From an uncultured Bacteroidota bacterium (GTDB lineage: Bacteria; Bacteroidota; Bacteroidia; Flavobacteriales; Flavobacteriaceae): a DNA stretch of 35,681 nt. Numbering within the stretch: position 1 is the first letter of the stretch; each line of letters opens with the position of its first letter. Positions 1 to 6,007 of this stretch are shown piece after piece. The stretch spans positions 1-35,681 of the forward strand of contig CAKZOC010000086.1 of assembly GCA_937136025.1 (NCBI GenBank), given 5' to 3'. A program made the translations under genes and the position numbers. Under the pieces are notes generated by a model. It saw nothing but the letters and a program-made list of their open reading frames with translations, was not told where the DNA came from and did not search any database.

Positions 1-317
1 AAATCGTAAACAATGCCAAGACCCAAAAGCGCAGAGTATGCGCCGTGGGAACTACCGTAATGCGGGGACTGGAGAGTGCCGTATCTTCGGATCATACGCT
101 CAATACCCACCAGGGATGGACCAATAAGTTTATTTTTCCTCCCTATGAATTCAGTATTGCCAATGCGATGATTACAAATTTTCATTTGCCCAAGTCCACG
201 CTCCTGATGATGGTTTCCGCCTTTATTGGTCACGATCTTATGAAGCGTGCCTATAAGGAGGCCATACTCGAACAATACCGGTTTTACTCCTACGGGGATG
301 CCATGCTCATTCTTTAG
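1..317 (+). CDS. queA: S-adenosylmethionine:tRNA ribosyltransferase-isomerase, C-terminal part
   Basis: This is the 3' end of queA; the gene begins upstream of the window and the frame is open from base 3. QueA transfers and isomerises the ribosyl group of SAM onto preQ1 in tRNA, giving epoxyqueuosine (queuosine pathway, cytoplasm). About 104 residues are visible. They carry the family's C-terminal blocks: [11 protein letters not shown], then a [15 protein letters not shown] stretch, then [18 protein letters not shown] and the closing [13 protein letters not shown]. The stop is TAG at 315-317. The GTG at base 45 is internal and should not be taken as a start. rlmN, another RNA-modifying enzyme, follows 48 bases later on the same strand, so the two may be co-transcribed. 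Confidence 0.95.
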   Translation, partial: IVNNAKTQKRRVCAVGTTVMRGLESAVSSDHTLNTHQGWTNKFIFPPYEFSIANAMITNFHLPKSTLLMMVSAFIGHDLMKRAYKEAILEQYRFYSYGDAMLIL

Positions 318-365
318 AAAGAGCGTCTTTCAATAGGATACCAGGCCGGCTTACGCCACCCCGAA

Positions 366-1418
366 ATGGATACAGCCGAGAAAAGCGATATCAGAAAACT
401 GAGCCGGGAGGCCCTGCGTACCTTTTTTACCGAAAATGGGGAGCAGGCGTTTCGGGGGAATCAGGTGTATGAATGGCTCTGGCAAAAGGGTGCGCACTCT
501 TTTGAGGCCATGACCAATCTTTCGCTGGCCCACAGGGAACTGCTGACGACCCATTTTACCATCAACCATATTGCTGTAGATCAGATGCAGCGCAGTACCG
601 ATGGGACAATTAAGAATGCCGTTCGCCTGCATGACGGACTCATTGTCGAATCCGTTCTTATTCCTACCGAAAGCCGAACCACAGCCTGTGTGTCCAGTCA
701 GGTGGGTTGTAGCCTGGACTGCCGGTTCTGCGCCACGGCCCGGCTAAAACGCATGCGAAATCTGAATCCGGACGAGATTTTTGATCAGGTCGTGGTCATA
801 GACCGGCAGAGCCGCCTCTATTTTGGAAGGCCCCTGAGCAACATTGTCTTTATGGGAATGGGAGAGCCTTTGATGAACTACCCCAACGTGGTCAAGGCCA
901 TCCGGATGATCAGTTCCGAAGAAGGACTGGGGATGTCGCCTAAACGGATTACTGTTTCGACCTCCGGCGTTCCCAAGATGATTCGCAAACTGGCGGATGA
1001 GGAGCTGCGTTGTAATCTGGCGGTTTCCCTGCATTCCGCCGTGGAAGAGACGCGTACGGAAATCATGCCCTTTAACGCCAAAATGCCTTTAAAGGATCTC
1101 AAAGAGTCCATTGTGTACTGGTATGACAAAACCCGGAGTCGGATCACCTACGAATATGTGGTTTGGGAAGGCATCAATGATGCCCCTGCCGATATTCGGG
1201 CCTTTCTGGATTTTTGTAAAGCGGCTCCCTGTAAAGTGAATCTGATTGAATACAACCCCATTGATGATGGCGATTTTCGCCAGGCCTCTGAGCAAGCTAT
1301 ACAGGCTTATGTCCGGGCCCTGGAATCTGCAGGAATAACTGTGACGGTGCGCCGGTCCAGAGGGAAGGATATTGATGCAGCCTGCGGCCAACTGGCCAAT
1401 AAGGAGGCTAACACGTAG
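366..1418 (+). CDS. rlmN: 23S rRNA (A2503-C2)/tRNA (A37-C2) methyltransferase, radical SAM
   Basis: The 350-residue protein has the normal RlmN length. It is a radical-SAM enzyme that methylates C2 of A2503 in 23S rRNA, and usually A37 of some tRNAs. The CxxxCxxC 4Fe-4S motif is CSLDCRFC (Cys115, Cys119, Cys122). MGMGEPLMNY, the SAM-binding GEP region, lies near residue 165. A Cys in DAACGQL (Cys340) matches the C-terminal Cys that carries the methyl-transfer intermediate; a second catalytic Cys is expected elsewhere in the family. The N-terminal helical region (FRGNQVYEWLW) is also typical. The ATG at 366 is the only plausible start. The gene lies 48 bases after queA and converges with the DUF202 gene. 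Confidence 0.96.
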   Translation: MDTAEKSDIRKLSREALRTFFTENGEQAFRGNQVYEWLWQKGAHSFEAMTNLSLAHRELLTTHFTINHIAVDQMQRSTDGTIKNAVRLHDGLIVESVLIPTESRTTACVSSQVGCSLDCRFCATARLKRMRNLNPDEIFDQVVVIDRQSRLYFGRPLSNIVFMGMGEPLMNYPNVVKAIRMISSEEGLGMSPKRITVSTSGVPKMIRKLADEELRCNLAVSLHSAVEETRTEIMPFNAKMPLKDLKESIVYWYDKTRSRITYEYVVWEGINDAPADIRAFLDFCKAAPCKVNLIEYNPIDDGDFRQASEQAIQAYVRALESAGITVTVRRSRGKDIDAACGQLANKEANT

Positions 1419-1470
1419 TGGAGGCAGGGAATTGAACTATGGGGTCCCCCGGGGTTGGCTACCCCTCCCC
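1418..1470. other. GC-rich stem-loop region with a tmRNA/tRNA 3'-end-like stretch (minus strand)
   Basis: The convergent gap between rlmN and the DUF202 gene holds GC-rich inverted segments, for example GGGGT (1451-1455) pairing with ACCCC (1461-1465). Read on the minus strand, 1435 down to 1415 gives GTTCAATTCCC followed by TGCCTCCACTA. This resembles the T-arm and CCACTA end of a flavobacterial tmRNA or a tRNA. The T-stem does not pair properly and the T-loop-to-CCA distance is too short, so it is not an intact RNA gene. It could be a terminator-like structure, a remnant, or coincidence. Confidence 0.25.
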
Positions 1471-1510
1471 AAATCTAAAGTAGCTTCCCATCCTGAAACT
1501 TCCTTGCATC

Positions 1511-1792
1511 TTATTTTTTTTCCAGAGATTCCGGGGGATCATAGTATTTCCGGATCTGCCGCTTCACATATAAAAAGCGCACAATCCCAACAAAGAGTAA
1601 AAATGGAGACAAAATAGTGAGGAAATAACCAATATCCCTGATTTCCTGTAATACCTCAATTTTAAGGATTGCAAATCCGGAGCTTAGAAATACGATAAAG
1701 GTTCGGAAATAGGCCAGGAAAGTCCGCTCATTAGCAAGACGGGTACGCTCGATGGCCAGGGCATCCGTGGGTTTAAGATGGGATTTATCCAT
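1511..1792 (-). CDS. DUF202 (YidH-like) small membrane protein
   Basis: A 93-residue protein with the DUF202 layout: an N-terminal charged block (LAIERTRLANERTFLAYFRTF, around residues 12-32), then two hydrophobic segments (about 32-45 and 56-75) and a basic tail. It is an inner-membrane protein of unknown function; relatives include E. coli YidG/YidH. The conserved ANERTFLAYxRT signature is the main reason for the call. It is transcribed from the minus strand and converges with rlmN. Its upstream region is shared with the divergent polyprenyl synthase. I see no partner gene that would suggest a role. Confidence 0.85.
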   Translation of the reverse strand: MDKSHLKPTDALAIERTRLANERTFLAYFRTFIVFLSSGFAILKIEVLQEIRDIGYFLTILSPFLLFVGIVRFLYVKRQIRKYYDPPESLEKK

Positions 1793-1912
1793 AACAAGGG
1801 CTATTAAAGAAATTTTGTTTTAAGGTCTGCGAAATTATACAATTTAATAGGTTATTCCTGTAACCTGTATCACAGAAGCCCCTGGGGCGTATTCTTTGGA
1901 AAGTTCCCCCTC

Positions 1913-1922
1913 GGGGTACCCC
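1913..1922. repeat. Intergenic palindrome GGGGTACCCC
   Basis: A perfect 10-base GC-rich palindrome in the divergent gap between the DUF202 gene and the polyprenyl synthase. The same core occurs in another intergenic gap at 16501-16512, and a related GC-rich arrangement occurs at 1441-1465. Its role is unknown; it could be part of a small dispersed repeat or simply a GC-rich hairpin. Confidence 0.35.
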
Positions 1923-2028
1923 GGTACTGTTTCCTGTGAATTCTGGCTATACTTCCTCAGGCTACCCTCTGTTTAACGGCATTTTTTGGCTAATTTTACA
2001 GGCCGCCTAATCCGACAGATCCGAACGT

Positions 2029-3006
2029 TTGAAAATAAGCGCACAGATTCGCGAACCTATTGAAAAGGAAATGGAACTCTTTGAAACAAAGTTCCATGAG
2101 TCCATGAGGTCCAAGGTGCCGCTGCTGAATCGGATCACGTATTATATCGTGAATCGAAAAGGCAAGCAAATGCGCCCGATGTTTGTTTTTCTCACGGCAA
2201 AACTCCTCAATAAGGGAAAAGTCAATGAACGTACCTACCGGGGGGCGTCCGTGATTGAGTTGATTCATACCGCGAGTCTGGTCCACGACGACGTGGTGGA
2301 TGAAAGCTATAAGCGCCGTGGTTTTTTCTCCATCAATGCCCTTTGGAAAAATAAGATCGCGGTTCTGGTAGGAGATTTTCTTCTTGCCCGCGGCATGCTC
2401 CTGTCCGTGGATCACGGCGATTTTGACCTGCTGAAGATTATTTCAGTAGCCATGCGCGAAATCAGCGAAGGGGAATTGCTTCAAATTGAAAAGGCCCGCT
2501 TACTGGATATTACCGAGCCGGTGTATTATGAGATTATCCGGCAGAAAACCGCCACGCTCATCGCGGCTTGTTGCAGTCTTGGGGCGGCTTCCGTGCAGCC
2601 GGATTCGGAGGAGGTAGAAATATTCAGGAAATTTGGAGAGCTCAGCGGCATGGCCTTTCAGATCAAGGACGATCTCTTTGATTATGGGGAACAGCGCATT
2701 GGAAAACCGACCGGAATTGACATCAAAGAACAGAAAATGACCCTCCCCCTGATTTATGCCCTGAATCAGGCTTCGAAGAAGGAAAAGAAATGGCTGATCC
2801 AGTCTGTTAAGAACCACAATAAAGATCGCAGGAGGGTGCGGGAGGTCATCGACTATGTAAAAGCATCGGGCGGATTGCAGTACGCCGAGGAAAGGATGTT
2901 GGAGTTTAGGGATCGGGCCCTCGAGATACTTACGCCCTATCCGCAGTCCCCCTATAAAGAAGCCCTGGAGCTTATGGTCAATTACGTGGTGGACCGTAAA
3001 ATTTGA
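2029..3006 (+). CDS. Long-chain trans-polyprenyl diphosphate synthase (octaprenyl/heptaprenyl type)
   Basis: This 325-residue trans-prenyltransferase condenses isopentenyl diphosphate units into a long all-trans chain, here probably the menaquinone side chain (IspB/HepT-like). The first aspartate-rich motif is HDDVVDE (Asp87, Asp88, Asp91). The second, KDDLFDYG, lies near residue 220. GKQMRPM (45-51) is the conserved KxxRP diphosphate-binding region. The start is a TTG at 2029: a stop codon lies in frame at 2008-2010, there is no ATG between, and the resulting MKI...QIREPIEKEMELFE N-terminus fits flavobacterial homologues as I know them. A near-consensus -7 element (TAATTTTA, 1991-1998) lies 30 bases upstream. 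Chain length cannot be read from sequence alone. Confidence 0.9.
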   Translation: MKISAQIREPIEKEMELFETKFHESMRSKVPLLNRITYYIVNRKGKQMRPMFVFLTAKLLNKGKVNERTYRGASVIELIHTASLVHDDVVDESYKRRGFFSINALWKNKIAVLVGDFLLARGMLLSVDHGDFDLLKIISVAMREISEGELLQIEKARLLDITEPVYYEIIRQKTATLIAACCSLGAASVQPDSEEVEIFRKFGELSGMAFQIKDDLFDYGEQRIGKPTGIDIKEQKMTLPLIYALNQASKKEKKWLIQSVKNHNKDRRRVREVIDYVKASGGLQYAEERMLEFRDRALEILTPYPQSPYKEALELMVNYVVDRKI

Positions 3007-3035
3007 TCTCATTTCTCAGGGATTCTTTTTTTTTC

Positions 3036-3058
3036 GGGTATTGGGCAACCCTTTTTTA
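3036..3058 (+). terminator. Weak rho-independent terminator after the polyprenyl synthase
   Basis: GGGT and ACCC arms flank a short loop and are followed by a run of six T residues, starting about 30 bases after the polyprenyl synthase stop. The stem is only 4-5 bp, so termination may be partial. It separates that gene from the sigma-factor module. Confidence 0.35.
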
Positions 3059-3089
3059 GTTTCCTCCGTCTATAGAGATAGAAACACGA

Positions 3090-3656
3090 ATGAAAGTGAA
3101 AATCATTTCATTGCTACAGCATGAGAAATCGCTGATCCTGAAGGCTGCTGAAGGACATCGGGAGTCTCAGAAGGAGATCTACGACCGGTATGCCCCCGGG
3201 ATGCTCGCTCTTACACAGCGGTATATCAAAGATGCTCATTTTGCAGAAGATGTAATGATCGATGGTTTTGTCAAAGTGTTTCGGGCCTTACCGGAGTTTC
3301 GGTTTCAGGGCAGCTTTGAAGGATGGATACGCAGGATAATGGTACGGGAGGCTATAGATTTTCTTCGCAAGCGACCCTTTGTAGTGTATGATGAAACGAA
3401 GATGGAGGCCCCGATAACGGAATCTTATACGCCAGATCCGTATCAGTTGGAAGCCCTGGAAAAATTAGTTGAAGCCTTACCCGATGGGTATCGCCTGGTT
3501 TTTACGCTTTACGCGATTGAAGGGTATAAACACGCTGAAATTGCCACCCTGCTCGATATCTCTGAAAGCACGTCCAAAACCCAGTTGTATAAGGCGCGCA
3601 AACAATTACAAAAACAAATTAAAGAATCCTCAACCCCACGATATGGCACCCGTTGA
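3090..3656 (+). CDS. ECF-type sigma-70 family RNA polymerase sigma factor
   Basis: 188 residues, typical of an ECF (group 4) sigma factor. Region 2 covers roughly residues 25-95 and contains YDRYAPGMLALTQRYIKD, AEDVMIDGFVKVFRALPEF and FEGWIRRIMVREAIDFLRK, the -10-binding helices. A short acidic linker follows. Region 4 (about 125-178) contains LPDGYRLVFTLYAIEGYKHAEIATLLDISESTSKTQLYKARKQL in pieces, a clear -35-binding helix-turn-helix. The stop overlaps the start of the next gene by 14 bases, which implies translational coupling to the membrane protein likely to control it. The regulon is not known; autoregulation of this three-gene module is a reasonable guess. Confidence 0.92.
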   Translation: MKVKIISLLQHEKSLILKAAEGHRESQKEIYDRYAPGMLALTQRYIKDAHFAEDVMIDGFVKVFRALPEFRFQGSFEGWIRRIMVREAIDFLRKRPFVVYDETKMEAPITESYTPDPYQLEALEKLVEALPDGYRLVFTLYAIEGYKHAEIATLLDISESTSKTQLYKARKQLQKQIKESSTPRYGTR

Positions 3657-4383
3657 CTTTGAAAAAGAATTACAGGATAGGCTCCGTTCCCGGGAAGTAC
3701 AACCCCGGGAAGACAGCTGGGACCGCATTGAAGCCCGGCTGGAAACTGAATTCCCTGCCCGTAAACCGGGTTCCCGGAAATGGAAATTCCTGGCGGCAGC
3801 CTGTGTGGTTTTTCTGCTGGGGTATTTTTTGCTGCAGGAAGCTGCCGTAGAAGTATCTCCGACCGATGTGGTCGTAGAAAGCCCGGATTCCGTAGTGCCT
3901 GAAGCACAGAATGTTCCCGAATCCACAAGAGATTCAGACAGCGCTCCATCAGATTCCCCACAGCCCCTGGTCGTGACCGATGCAGGGAGTCAAAACCCTA
4001 TGGACCGGAATATCGAAACGGACAGGGCTGTCACAAGGGAGAAAAACGAGCCCCTGCCTCAACCGGATCTTACCGACCGGGCCCTTGCGGGTTTCACTCC
4101 GGATATTCAGGACGATTTAAAGATCCCCGATGGGGAATGGGTCGCCCCGGATTCGAATCTTGAAGACGCTTTGGATGATGCGGAGGTGGAAGCCTTGTTA
4201 TCAGAAGCCCGGGTGCTGGTTGAAAACAATAGCGTCCCCACAGACACCACATCCCTTAATCCCGCGGCCCTGCTGGGGGAGGTAGAGTCAGAGCTGGATC
4301 AGACATTCAGGGATCAGATTCTCAAAAAATTAAAAACAGGTTTTAGTAAAGTGCGTACCGCAGTGGCGGATCGCTCGGAGTAA
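3643..4383 (+). CDS. Single-pass membrane protein, probable anti-sigma factor
   Basis: A 246-residue protein starting at ATG 3643, overlapping the sigma-factor gene by 14 bases. The frame is open further upstream, but those residues only shadow the sigma gene. The cytoplasmic N-terminus (1-47) contains LQDRLRSREVQPREDSWDRIEARL. This resembles the short sigma-binding segment of proteins found next to ECF sigma factors in flavobacteria, where a 'rE-P...aW..i...L' pattern recurs. One transmembrane helix follows (about 48-65). The remaining ~180 residues would be periplasmic: Ser/Pro/Asp-rich, acidic, with no recognisable fold or catalytic motif. The anti-sigma role is inferred from gene order and topology; I see no zinc-binding ZAS motif. 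Confidence 0.65.
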   Translation: MAPVDFEKELQDRLRSREVQPREDSWDRIEARLETEFPARKPGSRKWKFLAAACVVFLLGYFLLQEAAVEVSPTDVVVESPDSVVPEAQNVPESTRDSDSAPSDSPQPLVVTDAGSQNPMDRNIETDRAVTREKNEPLPQPDLTDRALAGFTPDIQDDLKIPDGEWVAPDSNLEDALDDAEVEALLSEARVLVENNSVPTDTTSLNPAALLGEVESELDQTFRDQILKKLKTGFSKVRTAVADRSE

Positions 4384-4467
4384 CCGACATACGGGTTTTT
4401 AGTTACCCGGCTCACCGAGAATGTGAAAAGGGAGTAGTTTATTCATCAATCAATTAAATCAATCATT

Positions 4468-5580
4468 ATGCACACACTAGTACGATTACTGATTCCCATT
4501 ATGGTTCTCTGTTGCCTGCAACAGGTCTGCGGACAAGAAGCGTATCAGGAAAAAATCCGCGAACTCAAGGCCCAGCGGGAACTTGTGGAACAACAGGAGA
4601 AGGAAGCCCTTAAGAAGGAGGTTATCCGGATCGACGGGAGGTTTGAAGCCGGGGAAATCGACGAGGCAGAAGCCCTCTTGTTAAAGGAGCAGGCTGCGCA
4701 GAGAAGGGCTTTGAATATAAAAAACCGCCAGGCCATTATCGACAATGAAATTGCTTTGTTGGAACGCAATAAAGACCAGGCCCTTGTCCTTCAGGATAGT
4801 ATTTCCAGGAAAGAAGAGCCCGTTACGGTATACGAATATCCGAACCAGGAGGAAGAAGAGGACGAATTTGATTGTGAGTTCTTCGAGTTTGGTTGCGAAT
4901 CCTGGGGATGGGATTGGGATTGGGAAGACAATTACAGATACGACCGCCGGACGTATTCCGACCTGGTTATGTCTTTCGGATTCAGTAATGCAGATGTTCA
5001 GGGACTTTCTTTAGAAGCATCGCCCTACAAGAAGGCGGGAAGCCGTTTTTTTGAAATAGGTTGGTCCTGGCGGACCCGTGTATTTCAGAATTCAAACTGG
5101 CTTCGTTTCCACTATGGCTTTGCATTTCAGTTCAATGGATTGAAACCGAAAGGGAATCAATATTTTGTCAATGAGGATGGGCAATCTACCCTTGAGGAAT
5201 TTGAGTACGATTTGCGAAAATCGAAGTTCAGGATGGACAATCTGGTCGTTCCTGTATACTTTGAATTCGGGCCATCGCGAAAGCGAGTTTCGAAACACGG
5301 CGTTCGGTATTCACTAAAGGATCAGTTCCGACTGGGCCTTGGAGCCTATGGGGGATTGAATATTGGAGCCCGTCAGAAACTCAAATATACCAGGGATGGC
5401 AACAAAGTAAAGGATAAACTTAAAGGCGGGTATAATACAAGTGATCTGATCTACGGACTGAATGGATATATTGGGGTTGGGGGCGTACTTCTGTACGCTA
5501 AATACGATTTAAACCCCATTTTTCAGGATGCCGATGTGGAACAACGGTTTGTCGCTTTTGGACTGCAAATGCAGATTTAA
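4468..5580 (+). CDS. Outer-membrane beta-barrel protein with N-terminal coiled coil
   Basis: 370 residues. A signal peptide (about 1-22, hydrophobic core LVRLLIPIMVLCCLQQ, then CGQEA) indicates export. Residues 25-115 are strongly charged and helical (Glu, Lys, Arg, Gln), a likely periplasmic coiled coil. Residues 125-160 are an unusual acidic, aromatic and Cys-containing linker (EEEEDEFDCEFFEFGCE, then alternating Trp and Asp). From about 165 to the end, alternating hydrophobic and polar strands with aromatic ends suggest an outer-membrane barrel of about 8-10 strands. I cannot name a family. It is the third gene of the sigma/anti-sigma module, 84 bases after the membrane protein, so it may be the effector or sensor of that system. 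A strong terminator follows. Confidence 0.7.
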   Translation: MHTLVRLLIPIMVLCCLQQVCGQEAYQEKIRELKAQRELVEQQEKEALKKEVIRIDGRFEAGEIDEAEALLLKEQAAQRRALNIKNRQAIIDNEIALLERNKDQALVLQDSISRKEEPVTVYEYPNQEEEEDEFDCEFFEFGCESWGWDWDWEDNYRYDRRTYSDLVMSFGFSNADVQGLSLEASPYKKAGSRFFEIGWSWRTRVFQNSNWLRFHYGFAFQFNGLKPKGNQYFVNEDGQSTLEEFEYDLRKSKFRMDNLVVPVYFEFGPSRKRVSKHGVRYSLKDQFRLGLGAYGGLNIGARQKLKYTRDGNKVKDKLKGGYNTSDLIYGLNGYIGVGGVLLYAKYDLNPIFQDADVEQRFVAFGLQMQI

Positions 5581-5598
5581 CTGCAATTCAAAAGACTC

Positions 5599-5629
5599 AA
5601 AAAGGGCTCTTCCAGGGGCCCTTTTTTTT
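5599..5629. terminator. Bidirectional intrinsic terminator
   Basis: An 11-bp stem (5599-5609 with 5616-5626, core AAAAGGGC against GGCCCTTTT, one G-T pair) with a 6-base loop, followed by T residues on the plus strand and also T-rich on the minus strand. It lies just past the stops of the outer-membrane protein gene (plus strand) and the zinc-ribbon gene (minus strand), so it probably serves both. Confidence 0.8.
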
Positions 5630-5900
5630 ATTCCTTTTTTAGTTTTTGAAGAGCCTCCTGCATCCGTGGGGTACATTCATCTCCTTCGTAGGCCTTTTTA
5701 CAATGTTCGCATCTTACAAAGGCATTGGAAGACAAGCGGTAGACCGGGATCCAGAACAGGTGGATAAAGCGGGCCTGAACCCAGGCGTTCAGCGTACCGA
5801 CCCTTTCGCAATACGGACAGGGAACGCCGGCCAACTTAGCTTCTTTAGCCTTGCCCGGACGCGTGCCAAAAAACAGAATAAAGAGTATATTCAATCCCAT
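5628..5900 (-). CDS. Small zinc-ribbon membrane-associated protein
   Basis: A 90-residue protein if started at the internal Met codon at 5900. The frame is open to 6002, but that longer version would reach the dnaG start region and its extra N-terminus looks non-family. It has a short hydrophobic N-terminus (MGLNILFILFFGTRPGK), then CPYC (Cys28, Cys31) and CEHC (Cys64, Cys67), two CxxC knuckles that should bind one zinc. Between them lies a hydrophobic FIHLFWIPVYRL segment. This matches a zinc-ribbon family widespread in flavobacteria and without an assigned function. It is divergent from dnaG and shares a terminator with the upstream outer-membrane gene. Confidence 0.75.
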   Translation of the reverse strand: MGLNILFILFFGTRPGKAKEAKLAGVPCPYCERVGTLNAWVQARFIHLFWIPVYRLSSNAFVRCEHCKKAYEGDECTPRMQEALQKLKKE

Positions 5901-6007
5901 AAACAGCTTAAAGGTACCAAATCCTGGAGCAGATCGATTTGATTCCCGGAATCCTTTTAAGTGGTCCACACTTTTCCTACTTTTAAACCTTTGAATTCCC
6001 AAGCGCT

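Noticed and set aside
351..632. Minus-strand open frame over the start of rlmN, and many similar frames across the window
   Set aside because: They run antisense to confidently identified genes and show no family features; they are by-products of the codon use of the real genes.
1415..1500. Possible minus-strand tRNA or tmRNA gene
   Set aside because: Only the T-loop and CCACTA-like end are recognisable. The T-stem mispairs, the distance to the 3' end is two or more bases short, and no 5' half is present before the DUF202 gene.
1991..1998. TAATTTTA as -7 element of the polyprenyl synthase promoter
   Set aside because: It has one mismatch and no good -33 partner; AT-rich eight-mers like this are common, so I did not list it as a feature.
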